The notes below the pieces were generated by a model. The model searched no databases. It saw only the letters and a program-made list of their open reading frames with translations, and was not told the DNA's origin. From Pseudomonas sp. RIT-PI-q (GTDB lineage: Bacteria > Pseudomonadota > Gammaproteobacteria > Pseudomonadales > Pseudomonadaceae), in NCBI RefSeq assembly GCF_001297125.1, contig NZ_LHPC01000025.1, positions 1 to 64,000 of the forward strand: 64,000 nt of DNA, in the 5' to 3' direction. The translations under genes and the position numbers were made by a program. Below, in pieces: positions 17,534 to 25,754 of this stretch. Numbering within the stretch: the first letter of the stretch is position 1; the number at the start of each line of letters is the position of its first letter.

Positions 17534-18274
17534 TTACAGAACCTCTTCTTTCGAAGGGAACGTGAGGGCCAGGTTCTGCATGACTCGCTTCACCTGCATA
17601 GACGACCACGAACCGCCCCGGCTTGTGGTGATGCCCTTACCGTTCAGACAGTCAGCCACCTGTTGCAGTGTGCGACCGCCCTTGCGGATACACAGGTCTA
17701 TCGGATCACGCACCGATTCTTGCCACGAATTCACACGCTGTTGAATAGCCTCACTGGCCTTAGCCCGGTTGGCATCAGTACGGCCTTTCTCCAGTGCATC
17801 AGTACGACGGGCGATCTTCTCCAGCGACTGCACATCACCTTCATTAGCACGCTTCTGGAGAGCTGCCAGAGCCTCCTTGGTACGGCTGGCAATGAACGAC
17901 CGTTCCTGTTCTGCCAGTGCTGCAAACAAGTGGAGTTGGAACTTGTCGGCCTGTGGCATCGTTGCCACTTTGAAATCCATTGCCTCATCCAGCAGACGGG
18001 CGATGTGGTGAACGGAACGGGACAGGCGATCCAGCTTGGCGACTACCAACTTTGCACCAAGCTTCTTGCACAGGGCTAATGCCTTGGCACCTTCTGGACG
18101 ATCCTCGATTGCCAGTTTGCCCGACACTACATCAACGAACTCACCAACGATGTTCCAGCCGTTCTGCTTGGCTGCACGGTCGATGTACTCACGCTGAGCT
18201 TCAAGACCCAAACCAGACTCGCCCTGCCCTTGGCTGGATACTCGGCAGTAGCTCACTACGTCGATGATGGTCAT
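17534..18274 (-). CDS. Small serine recombinase (resolvase/invertase type)
   Basis: 246 residues. Resolvase catalytic domain (residues about 1-140) with YCRVSSQGQGESGLGLEAQR (nucleophile Ser in RVSS), KLDRLSRSVHHIARLL and the EQERSFIASRTKEAL E-helix, then a C-terminal HTH-like region (LQQVADCLNGKGITTSRGG). It lacks the zinc ribbon and long coiled coil of large serine integrases. Start at 18274 is set by GAGGG upstream. It is a second recombinase within the element, possibly a dimer resolvase or invertase. Confidence 0.88.
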   Translation of the reverse strand: MTIIDVVSYCRVSSQGQGESGLGLEAQREYIDRAAKQNGWNIVGEFVDVVSGKLAIEDRPEGAKALALCKKLGAKLVVAKLDRLSRSVHHIARLLDEAMDFKVATMPQADKFQLHLFAALAEQERSFIASRTKEALAALQKRANEGDVQSLEKIARRTDALEKGRTDANRAKASEAIQQRVNSWQESVRDPIDLCIRKGGRTLQQVADCLNGKGITTSRGGSWSSMQVKRVMQNLALTFPSKEEVL

Positions 18275-18362
18275 GTTCTCGCCCTCTGGAATCCGTCTGA
18301 GGGCCAGCATAACACTCTGTGAACGGTCGTTCTAGGTTTGTTATATGTGATTCCGTTGCCTT

Positions 18363-18578
18363 TTATTGCCTCAGTTTCAGGATGCCAGCGGTGATGGCGG
18401 ATGCGTTCTTATCGAGGGTGGCCAGTGCTGTGATGGCGTTGTCATGAACTTCAGGTGAACCATTAGCCCTCACCCACGAGGCTACTTCCTCTATAGCGGC
18501 AGCTAGGGCGTGTTGGTTATGCAGTAACAAGGTCAGCACGTCGGCTGTGGCGATGTTGGCGTCTGTGTTGTTTGGCAT
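18363..18578 (-). CDS. Small hypothetical protein upstream of recombinase
   Basis: 71 residues, mostly helical (LTLLLHNQHALAAAIEEVAS and further), with an alternate ATG two codons upstream (18584). GGACG precedes the 18578 start by 7 nt. Similar 70-residue proteins with AAIEEVA-W motifs are, from memory, common in Pseudomonas genomic islands. Function unknown. Confidence 0.65.
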   Translation of the reverse strand: MPNNTDANIATADVLTLLLHNQHALAAAIEEVASWVRANGSPEVHDNAITALATLDKNASAITAGILKLRQ

Positions 18579-18584
18579 GAGCAT

Positions 18585-18954
18585 TCGTCCGTGATGTGGA
18601 AACCAGCAGCCTAGCCCACGGGGGCATTTGCCGACATCTGGCAGTTGACATGAACCCGAGGGCGTGGGCTGCTCGTGTCTTGCACGAATTCTACGATTAC
18701 GGGGGAAATATGGCGTTTCGGTGCATAAACTCAGGGTTAAACACTCTCACAGGGTCCGACTACGCAACTTGTAACCACTGCCTATACGGAATGCGGGCTG
18801 TAGCCATGGGCACCAGTTAGCCCCAGGTCAATCGAGTGATGGGCCTAGAGGTTTTGGGAGGTTAAACGAGGTTATTCCGAGGTTTCCGTAAACACTGTCG
18901 GCGCCGGGTGCCATCATGGATAATGGCCGCACAACATGGACACGGGGCGACAAA
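18585..18954. other. Regulatory gap between divergent element genes
   Basis: 370 bp without a convincing gene; a weak 36-codon frame with a CxxC (18710-18820) is not supported. The right end holds the phased GAGGTT array described separately and then the ATG of the secreted protein. Confidence 0.5.
18848..18884. repeat. Four helically phased GAGGTT repeats
   Basis: GAGGTT starts at 18848, 18858, 18868 and 18879, at steps of 10, 10 and 11 bp, so all four lie on the same DNA face. They end 70 bp before the secreted protein gene. Such arrays typically bind cooperative regulators or, in replicons, initiators (iterons). Confidence 0.75.
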
Positions 18955-19890
18955 ATGCGTTGGATACTAGCAGTCACTGGAACACTACTCTCACTCACCG
19001 CAATTGCCGCCGACAAAGACCCTATCGCCACTCAAGTCATGAAAGATCAGTTCTTCTCATCGGCTGAATGCGGCAAGTATTTGGATGGTTTCGCAGCACA
19101 AGAACAAGACACCCTTAGCGAACTCGCCGATGTTTACGAGAAGTCTCAAGCTCTGGGCTTCGTTGCTGGTAGGGATACCCTGCTTGGTGATTTCCAAACA
19201 CGGTTCATAGCCAGCAATCTGAGATTCAACTCCAGCCTTGTCGAGTTCAAAGAAAAATTGAAAGACAAACCCAACCTGTTGAGCAACTATGAATACAATG
19301 GGTTCTCTCGGCAAACCATTGACGACACGTCAAAAAAGTGGAAAGCAATACTCAATTCGAAGAAATCCAAACCGATACAAGCCAACATCAAAAAGTTTAC
19401 ATGGTGTCGTATTGCCGCAGTGGGAGCAGGAATGGGCGTGAATGCTCAGTTCCCCTCAGACTATGTCCAACGAGCCTCAGCCATTACGAATACCGCTGAC
19501 ATTGGATACTTCCGAGTTAAAGCCGAAAGTGGTGAATACGGAAAATCTGTAGGCACAGGCAACAAATACTCCGAGCCAAAAACATGGGCAGGCTCTCGAT
19601 TTTTTATCGTCCACGCATCATTCAAGAACTTAGATACCGAATCCCGTCAACCATTTGAAGGCAGCCTGTTTATTAACTACAACGGCAAAGATTACGAGTT
19701 TGACTCGACAGAACCAATTATGCTGGAAGGCTATAACATGTGGTTCCGGAAGATTAATCCGTTGATTACGATGAAGACGAAACTCGTGTACCGAATCCCA
19801 GATGAAATATACGGGGATGTGTATTGGAGGCCAGGACGCAATCCAACCGATACTAAACTCTGGGTTGGGAACGTTGAAGCAGCTAAGTGA
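18955..19890 (+). CDS. Secreted protein with DUF4352-like C-terminal domain
   Basis: 311 residues. Signal peptide MRWILAVTGTLLSLTAIAA. The mature N-terminal half is helical and charged, with a Cys in SSAECGKYLDGF and another in FTWCRIAAVGAG. The C-terminal part (about 190-311) looks like an immunoglobulin-like DUF4352 domain: a strand with FFIVHASFKNLD, a DYEFDSTEPIML segment and a closing KTKLVYRIP strand. Start 18955 follows GGGGCG. It would face the periplasm or exterior, so surface exclusion or superinfection control is possible but unproven. The phased GAGGTT array lies upstream. Confidence 0.7.
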   Translation: MRWILAVTGTLLSLTAIAADKDPIATQVMKDQFFSSAECGKYLDGFAAQEQDTLSELADVYEKSQALGFVAGRDTLLGDFQTRFIASNLRFNSSLVEFKEKLKDKPNLLSNYEYNGFSRQTIDDTSKKWKAILNSKKSKPIQANIKKFTWCRIAAVGAGMGVNAQFPSDYVQRASAITNTADIGYFRVKAESGEYGKSVGTGNKYSEPKTWAGSRFFIVHASFKNLDTESRQPFEGSLFINYNGKDYEFDSTEPIMLEGYNMWFRKINPLITMKTKLVYRIPDEIYGDVYWRPGRNPTDTKLWVGNVEAAK

Positions 19891-20054
19891 TATGAGCTTC
19901 GCTCGCCTTTGTATGTCCACTTATAATGGCTACAAGCCACGCAATACAAGGGCTGCGGCAATAACGGTTAGAACAACCGTATCTTACCCGGCAAGTGAGT
20001 TTCCTTTATCACAGGCAACAGAAAGCCCCACCATTGCTGGTAGGGCTCATTGAC

Positions 20055-21182
20055 TCAGTACGGTGCTGCGGTTGAGTAAGTGTGCCCGACGTTATCCGTT
20101 CGGATAGCCCACAGTGGAATGTTGATCGGCATGTAGTCGCCAATACGCTCAAATCCATCTGGAGTGTCATGTACGTTCACATCAACTTCTGGAAGGCGAG
20201 TGTTCCGTAGGATCAGAACATCTAGAACGTCTTGCACATCCGCTACATTACGACCGTGCAGCAGATCGAACAATGCCTGTTCTTCATCTTCTTGCACATC
20301 CCATGCTTCTCTGTGGCCTTTAGATTCATGAACGGCCAGGAGTTGGTCAGAGAGTTGTTTTAACTCTGGTCGATACGCTGCATGGCGGTCCAACTCAAGA
20401 CGTAACACGCCAAAAGTTGAGTGAGCCGTTCTCTTGACTCCGAACTCACGCACCAACCTATGCTCCATCTCAGCACGGAGTTCTTTCAACTGTTTGCCCT
20501 TCATCGTTTCGATAGCACCGATGTGAACAGCGTGCTCTGGATTGGTCGCATCCAAGTTGTCACGAAGCCATGCAAGGTTCTTCTGACGGTCCGTAGGCTT
20601 GATACCTGCAAGTTTGACAGTGGCCGCCACAACACTCTCTCCCAAGTAAGCAATCAGCCGGTCAAGCACTGCACCCTCTGGTTCATCTTTATCAACAGCA
20701 TGACGAGGATTAATGCTTGTTCGGCTGATGTACTTGCCTGAGCCGTAGTGCTTCACTCCGTGAGCCTTGTTCAACTCCGTAGGACTGATAACCAGATTCT
20801 CGGCATGTAACAGGCCCAGCGTGTTCTTTCCTTTAACAGCAGCAATATGGGAAAGTTGGAAGTGATCAACATCACCGTACTGATTCACGCGAAAGGCTTG
20901 TTTGTAGACTGCATGAAGTTCAGTCAGTGACTCGGGAGTGTGGCCGTGCAGAATCAAAAGTGTTCCCGCACGCTTACATTCTTTTGCAAGGTAGTAGAAG
21001 AACGCTGACCGACTGGCATCATTGACATTCTTAGACTTACGTTTAATTGCCTTGGCGGCCTTCTGACATTCAGGAGTGCAGAATGATTTTGTTGCACTGG
21101 TGGTCCTGAATCGTTCTTTACAGTGTCCACATGTAGGACGACGTTGTGACTTAACAGGTTTGGTTGGTGTTACTGGCTTCAT
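20055..21182 (-). CDS. Zinc-finger protein with HNH-like segment
   Basis: 375 residues. An N-terminal C2C2 finger, TCGHCKERF followed by SFCTPECQKA (CxxC-13-CxxxC), is followed by a basic stretch. The segment DHFQLSHIAAVKG...LLHAENLVISP, with ELNKAHG, has the His/Asn pattern of HNH nucleases, though catalytic residues are not certain. The C-terminal 200 residues are unrecognised. The ATG at 21182 is chosen because GGAG lies 7 nt upstream; an ATG at 21194 has none. It is last gene of the leftward operon and could be a homing or defence nuclease or a DNA-binding regulator. Confidence 0.75.
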   Translation of the reverse strand: MKPVTPTKPVKSQRRPTCGHCKERFRTTSATKSFCTPECQKAAKAIKRKSKNVNDASRSAFFYYLAKECKRAGTLLILHGHTPESLTELHAVYKQAFRVNQYGDVDHFQLSHIAAVKGKNTLGLLHAENLVISPTELNKAHGVKHYGSGKYISRTSINPRHAVDKDEPEGAVLDRLIAYLGESVVAATVKLAGIKPTDRQKNLAWLRDNLDATNPEHAVHIGAIETMKGKQLKELRAEMEHRLVREFGVKRTAHSTFGVLRLELDRHAAYRPELKQLSDQLLAVHESKGHREAWDVQEDEEQALFDLLHGRNVADVQDVLDVLILRNTRLPEVDVNVHDTPDGFERIGDYMPINIPLWAIRTDNVGHTYSTAAPY

Positions 21183-21318
21183 GATTTGCTCCATCGCGGT
21201 TAGCAGGGGTTTTAGGATTTGTTAGTGTGTATGTGTGTCGGCAGCGACCAGAGCAGAAGACTTCAACTTTGATGGCGGCGAATACGTGATTGCAGTTACG
21301 GCATGTGCAAGTTTTCAT
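21151..21318 (-). CDS. 55-residue C2C2 zinc-finger protein
   Basis: An open frame read directly from the sequence. It encodes MKTCTCRNCNHVF, then VFCSGRCRHTYT, i.e. CxxC-12-CxxxC, the same finger type as the products at 20055 and 26277. It overlaps the start of the downstream gene by 32 nt and begins 6 nt after the previous stop, so it sits in a tight operon. GGAT precedes the ATG by about 9 nt. Probably DNA-binding; function unknown. Confidence 0.72.
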   Translation of the reverse strand: MKTCTCRNCNHVFAAIKVEVFCSGRCRHTYTLTNPKTPANRDGANHEASNTNQTC

Positions 21319-21324
21319 CTGTTG

Positions 21325-21495
21325 TTATCCGTGAGTTGTAATGGCGACATCGCCATTAGGGTGAAAGACGCAGTACCGGTGATTGCCGTATGAATTGACT
21401 ACCTGTTCAACGACAAGGCGTTTACGTGTACTGCCGATTAGTTCCATTGCTGCTGTAAGGGCTTCGCCCCGTGTGTGATATTCCATCGGTTTCAA
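21325..21495 (-). CDS. 56-residue unknown protein with TTG start
   Basis: Read from the sequence: TTG at 21495 (MKPMEYHTRGEALTAAM...) with CTCAGGAG located 9 nt upstream; an ATG at 21486 in the same frame is the alternative. The product ends HPNGDVAITTHG. It has a helix followed by two strands and no recognised family. It is in the leftward operon between the small membrane protein and the 55-residue finger protein. Confidence 0.6.
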   Translation of the reverse strand: MKPMEYHTRGEALTAAMELIGSTRKRLVVEQVVNSYGNHRYCVFHPNGDVAITTHG

Positions 21496-21604
21496 TGCAG
21501 GATTCTCCTGAGTGGGTTATATGTCCATGTAAAAACCTCTCTAGCCCTTACGGGCCGTGGCTTAGACGTGAATGCGGTTAGCACAATGCTATCCTACGGT
21601 GGTG

Positions 21605-21877
21605 TTACTTCTCTTCAAGTGCTTGACGTAGTTTCAAGTCAATTCGTTTATCGATGTATTCGTGTAAGGCCGCACGTTCATCACTACGCTCCACTTGCAG
21701 TTCGTTGTAGTACCGTAGAGCGACATCATCTGTGTACGCTGCTGCGTTGCGTTCTGCCATTGCGGCGTAATAGGCCGCTTGCTGGTTGTTCCGTGTGTAG
21801 ATGTAACTGCCAAGACTTACGAAAGCGATGACTTGAATCACACATGCGACGATAACGCTTCTGATAATTGCGTTCAT
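21605..21877 (-). CDS. Small single-pass membrane protein
   Basis: 90 residues with one N-terminal membrane segment (IIRSVIVACVIQVIAFVSLGSYIY) and a charged helical C-terminal half (ELQVERSDERAALHEYIDKR). AAGGAG lies 5-6 nt before ATG 21877. It follows the tape-measure-like gene by 46 bp. The N-in anchor plus coiled tail resembles an inner-membrane spanin, but no outer-membrane spanin, holin or endolysin is present, so this is speculation. Function unknown. Confidence 0.72.
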   Translation of the reverse strand: MNAIIRSVIVACVIQVIAFVSLGSYIYTRNNQQAAYYAAMAERNAAAYTDDVALRYYNELQVERSDERAALHEYIDKRIDLKLRQALEEK

Positions 21878-21923
21878 AAAACTCCTTGTTATTAGTGGAA
21901 AGCCTGTTTGCACAGGCTATTTG

Positions 21924-24107
21924 TTATTCTGTTTCTGTTCCAAAGTTAGCGTTAGCACGACTCCAAGTTTTGGTAATCTCATCCTCAAACACTGCTTTAG
22001 CTCCTTTGGCGATTTCTTCAGGAGTGGCGTCTGTCTTCGCAGTAATGTTTACAGTGACCGGGGCAGTAATGTTGTTCGTTGTAACATCCCTCTTAGAATC
22101 AAGAGAGCGTTGTGGTGGAACTGGATAACTAACCTCTGACTGAGCCTTGGCGTTTCGAAAGGCACTAGATGCGTCGAAGGTTTCAAATGCGTCGGGACGG
22201 AAACGTCTTAGTTGACCATCTGCCATATCACTCATATCAAGACTCTTGAACAAGTTATCCAACTTGAGCGAGATACTATTAAGACCGGACAAATCTTTCT
22301 CTGGCACTTTCAAATCCTTCGCCGGACCATCAACATCGAGCCCGAAGACTTTACGCCAGAAGTTGTCCACCGGATCTTCAACCTTTTTACCAGTGTTCGG
22401 CAGAGCATCAGTTAACGCTCTCGGATCAATCGCTGGCATGTCTGGTGTTAGTAGGTCAACCTTCTTACCTGCATCCGCTGATGTTTCATCTTTGCCCATC
22501 GTGAACCGCAAGAAGCTTGCAGCCATATTCATGAATGCTGTATCAAGTTGAGCCGTTGCCTCTTTCAAAGGTTTTAGGGCTTCTGTCAACTCTGTCTCTG
22601 CTTGAATCCGATTGTTAACACTAGCGATCAACTCAGGGTTAGAGTCGATGTCCTGTTGTTGTAGGAACTGTTTGTTAGTCAACCGTGTAGCGTTAGCGTC
22701 GATACTTGCAGACTGCTTGGCAATCGCTGGGGCGTTGTCTCTATTAAAGATTTCCAATCCTCTGTCGAAGTCTACAGCGAGCAAGTTGCCTTTCTTGGTA
22801 CTTGCACGGAAGTCTTTCTCTAACTTGTCGTCCAGCTTGTGCTTGTTACGCTCAGCCCATGCACGACGGATTGGATCAACCAACAACGGCGCCGCTTCAC
22901 TCAATGTGTTCAAGTCCTCACCATCAGACTTGCCCTTGCTGCGTACTTGTTGCAACTGCAACGCAGCTCTACGCTGTTCTTCTTGGTTCATGCCCGTCCC
23001 ACGGAAGGCACTCTGTTGTGTCTCAAACATCTTTGTAGCGTCACTGATGCTCTTGCCACGGGACATCTGAGCTAACAGGAATGTACGGTAGCCCTTGGCT
23101 GCCTCGTTGCTCACTTCAGTTCCGTACCTCTCAGAGATACGAAGGAATTCGGATTTTGCAAACTTCTGGTTAGCCGGATTTTTGCCCGCTGACTGTTCAA
23201 TGATGTTGGAGAACTGTTGATTATCGCTGACACGAGTTTGAACTTGGCCGAGGTGTTCACCCACTTTCTGGATAGCCGCTGTAGCTGCCCACAGTCCCGC
23301 CCCTACAGCCCCAAACCCTGCCAACATACCAACACCGCTCATACCTGATTCAACAGGCTTAGGACGATTCTGATTGGCTTGCCATACTTGTTGGCGAGCT
23401 TGTTGCCATTGGAATCGTTCCTGTTGTTGTTGGTGCTTCTCTGTTTGACGTTGACCACGTTCCTTGGCGGCTGTGCTAACTGATGTATGTCGCTCAATTG
23501 CACGCTGACCACGTTCCCTCAATTGTTGCAAAGCCACTTCGGCACGTTGCATAGAGGTCATTGATTGAAGCTGTTTATTCTGAAGAATGACTGTTCGCTG
23601 CTGGGCTTGGCCTAGGATTGTTTCAAGCTTGGCTTGTCTCAACTTCGCTGTTGTGAGTGCGTTCTCGTTCTTTGCAGCAATCCCGCTGGCTTTAAGTTGA
23701 TCAGCTCTCGCCTTCTGCCGTTTACTCTCCAATATAGCTTGCTGCTGCTGGTCCCTGAGGCTCTGTGAGACGATATAGGCTTGTTCCTTGGTGTTTGCCA
23801 TGGTCAACTTCTGAGAGGCCAGGTCCGCTGTCATAGTGGCCCTACGGGCACGCTGCAACAACACTTCCGCCTTCGACTCTCTATCTAGTGATGCCCGAAC
23901 TTGTTTATCAAGTTTGTCTCTGTCGGCACTGTTAGTCTTGATGCCCAGCTTGAGATTCAGCCGCTTCTCTAGCTGCGTAGCCTCTTTAGATAGTTGCATC
24001 ATCTTGCGGCGTGCTGCTTCCATGCCGCTGGTGAATCGAGCAAGCCCGCTCAGATCAACTTGGAAGTTGAGTAACCCCGTGAGTTTGGCGATGTTTTCAC
24101 TGATCAT
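21924..24107 (-). CDS. Tape-measure-like protein
   Basis: 727 residues. It begins with FQVDLSGLARFTSGMEAARR, an N-terminal pattern common in tail tape-measure proteins. Then come about 220 residues of Lys/Gln/Glu-rich coiled coil, a hydrophobic segment (GMLAGFGAVGAGLWAATAAI near 260), a globular middle with LNTLSEAAPLLVDPIRRA, and a C-terminus of the type VTVNITAKTDATPEEIAKGA. The last is very like tape-measure C-termini. At about 1.5 angstrom per residue it would measure a tail of roughly 110 nm (inference). It overlaps the upstream gene by 4 nt (ATGA). No tail tube, sheath, baseplate or head gene accompanies it. Confidence 0.75.
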   Translation of the reverse strand: MISENIAKLTGLLNFQVDLSGLARFTSGMEAARRKMMQLSKEATQLEKRLNLKLGIKTNSADRDKLDKQVRASLDRESKAEVLLQRARRATMTADLASQKLTMANTKEQAYIVSQSLRDQQQQAILESKRQKARADQLKASGIAAKNENALTTAKLRQAKLETILGQAQQRTVILQNKQLQSMTSMQRAEVALQQLRERGQRAIERHTSVSTAAKERGQRQTEKHQQQQERFQWQQARQQVWQANQNRPKPVESGMSGVGMLAGFGAVGAGLWAATAAIQKVGEHLGQVQTRVSDNQQFSNIIEQSAGKNPANQKFAKSEFLRISERYGTEVSNEAAKGYRTFLLAQMSRGKSISDATKMFETQQSAFRGTGMNQEEQRRAALQLQQVRSKGKSDGEDLNTLSEAAPLLVDPIRRAWAERNKHKLDDKLEKDFRASTKKGNLLAVDFDRGLEIFNRDNAPAIAKQSASIDANATRLTNKQFLQQQDIDSNPELIASVNNRIQAETELTEALKPLKEATAQLDTAFMNMAASFLRFTMGKDETSADAGKKVDLLTPDMPAIDPRALTDALPNTGKKVEDPVDNFWRKVFGLDVDGPAKDLKVPEKDLSGLNSISLKLDNLFKSLDMSDMADGQLRRFRPDAFETFDASSAFRNAKAQSEVSYPVPPQRSLDSKRDVTTNNITAPVTVNITAKTDATPEEIAKGAKAVFEDEITKTWSRANANFGTETE

Positions 24108-24481
24108 CGGCTTGCACCGTAACTACGCCCTGACTGCACGTATCCGGCTAACTGAGTCTGCACAACCTCATGAAACAACTTACGGGCTGTTCCTCGGTAC
24201 AACTGAGACTCCGTATAGCCACCTGTCTCTCTGTAGTCTGACAAAAAGCTATACGCAATCTCAGTTACAACAAGCGGGCCACTCACTAGGAATAGTAACC
24301 CGTCGTCAACTTTCACCCAAACGGATGTGTATCGAGAGACACTAGACATCAAACGCATACGCTCTCTGAGAGCCTTGTTGAGCTTGCGTGGACTGAAGTT
24401 GTCTGTAACTGATAGCAGGTATGCGCTTCGGTGCGAGTGTTCGTCTAAGCGGCTCAGGTGTTGCTGTAGAGTGTGTGTCAT
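24104..24481 (-). CDS. Unknown protein directly upstream of tape-measure gene
   Basis: 125 residues, basic (LNKALRERMRLM) with a hydrophobic beta stretch (VWVKVDDGLLFLVSGPLVV) and a helical end. Both ends overlap neighbours in ATGA, so translation is coupled. In tailed phages this place is held by tail assembly chaperones; the sequence does not show their known features and no slippery frameshift site was seen. It may be a tape-measure partner. Confidence 0.7.
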   Translation of the reverse strand: MTHTLQQHLSRLDEHSHRSAYLLSVTDNFSPRKLNKALRERMRLMSSVSRYTSVWVKVDDGLLFLVSGPLVVTEIAYSFLSDYRETGGYTESQLYRGTARKLFHEVVQTQLAGYVQSGRSYGASR

Positions 24482-24972
24482 TGTGTCTCTCCATTTGGTA
24501 GTACCAGAACCCAGCTATTAGCGGGAATCCCGTTCATGGTTACTGGAAGTTGGAAGCTATGCGACATATGTTCGGGATGTTCCCGGTTGTATGCAGTGAC
24601 AGCAGCCGTGATTTGTTTGTCCGTGTAATCTGCCGAAGACATAACTAATGAAATCCTCTTTTCGCCGCTAGCACTATCCACACACTTATTGAGTAGTGCA
24701 CGAGCGTCTTCAATAACAGCGGCAACGACAAACTTGTCTAAAGGCTCGTGACGATTCGCTGTATCCAACCCCCAACTCTTGAACAGTTCCTCTCGTTTCT
24801 TCAGGATATCGTCTTGAGTGATGTTGTAAGATTGCAAGAGGGCTAGGTCTTCCTCACTCGGGCCATCGGCTTGTTTCTCTACCTCTACCGCTTTTGGCTG
24901 ATTCGCCCATTCAAGCAACGCGTTTGTAGGGTCATATCTACGCATAAGAATCTCTGTGCATTTATCCAACAT
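24478..24972 (-). CDS. Unknown acidic protein in tape-measure operon
   Basis: 164 residues, with an acidic linker (KQADGPSEEDLALLQSYNI) and a C-terminal domain containing YTDKQITAAVTAYNREHPEH. It overlaps its upstream gene by one base and its downstream gene by 4 nt. No recognised family, no signal peptide. Position two genes before the tape-measure suggests a structural or assembly role. Confidence 0.7.
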   Translation of the reverse strand: MLDKCTEILMRRYDPTNALLEWANQPKAVEVEKQADGPSEEDLALLQSYNITQDDILKKREELFKSWGLDTANRHEPLDKFVVAAVIEDARALLNKCVDSASGEKRISLVMSSADYTDKQITAAVTAYNREHPEHMSHSFQLPVTMNGIPANSWVLVLPNGETQ

Positions 24973-25493
24973 TACTTAGCTCCTTTCAATGCAGCACGCA
25001 CTTCAACTTCCAACTCAGCTTCAAGTGCGACATCAGCGGCCTTAGCAGCCTCTTCACGCTCTCTCAAAACAGCAGCCTTACGCTTGGCGATAGTGTCAGC
25101 AATGATTGCCTCATTGGCTTTGTCTACTCTTGCACGCAACTCAGCCTCCGCTTCTTTCAGCACCTCTGGCAATTCAAGTTGAATCTCTGCGTCTGGCTTC
25201 TTCAAATATACAAAATGTTCAATCCCGTAACTTGTGGCCTCTGTTGCACATCGCTTGTATCCCTGTGCAACTTTCTCAAACACAAGATCAAGAAGTGCAT
25301 TAACTCCTTTAGCGGTGAACTCTACTTGTGCACCACGGAACATGCGGCGTGGAAGGTTTCCGTGTCTATCCGGCTGGCCTTGAAAGTCTTCGGCAAATCC
25401 GCCTACTCGGTTCATATAGGCCAGTTCCGCTTCAGCTTTGCATTCAGCGACCATCTGTTTTGTCACTGTGGTCAATACGTTGTTGTTACTCAT
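24972..25493 (-). CDS. Unknown protein, helical C-terminus
   Basis: 173 residues from ATG 25493 (GGAG 7 nt upstream; the frame extends further but without a site). The first half has GGFAEDFQGQPDRHGNLPRR. The C-terminal 70 residues are a Glu/Ala/Lys-rich helix likely to coil (ELPEVLKEAEAELRARVDK). It shares one base with the next gene (TAATG). Function unknown. Confidence 0.72.
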   Translation of the reverse strand: MSNNNVLTTVTKQMVAECKAEAELAYMNRVGGFAEDFQGQPDRHGNLPRRMFRGAQVEFTAKGVNALLDLVFEKVAQGYKRCATEATSYGIEHFVYLKKPDAEIQLELPEVLKEAEAELRARVDKANEAIIADTIAKRKAAVLREREEAAKAADVALEAELEVEVRAALKGAK

Positions 25494-25598
25494 TTTAATT
25501 CTCCATAGATGTAGTGTTGCCCGATTCCCAGGCATAGTGATTCGCTGATTGAACTTGATCAGTCGATGCGATTAGTTATTGGTGTTGCGGTGTGTGAT

Positions 25599-25754
25599 CT
25601 ATCTAGCGGGGTTAGGCCAGTGCAGCTTCACTGCAAACAGCGGAACCTGTAACTCTTCACTGATAGCCTCGGGGCTCATGTGGTGCATGTGTCTGGCAAT
25701 GTATGCCCTCAAATACTCCGCTGTGTCCCTCCGCTTTTGTTCATCCTTGAGCAT
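25599..25754 (-). CDS. 51-residue HTH-like small protein
   Basis: Read from the sequence: MLKDEQKRRDTAEYLRAYI then MHHMSPEAISEELQVPLFAV. The second part has helix-turn-helix spacing (PEAISEELQVPLFAVKLHW). GAGGGG precedes the ATG by about 7 nt, and the gene overlaps the end of the upstream gene by 14 nt. A small transcription regulator is plausible; not proven. Confidence 0.6.
   Translation of the reverse strand: MLKDEQKRRDTAEYLRAYIARHMHHMSPEAISEELQVPLFAVKLHWPNPAR

Noticed and set aside
18596..18820. 74-codon plus-strand frame with a CxxC
   Set aside because: Start codons have poor support except an internal ATG near 18710 giving only 36 residues; no family features.
24970..25500. Programmed frameshift as in tail assembly chaperone genes upstream of the tape-measure
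   Set aside because: No slippery heptamer was found at the gene junctions; neighbours overlap in simple stop-start fashion.
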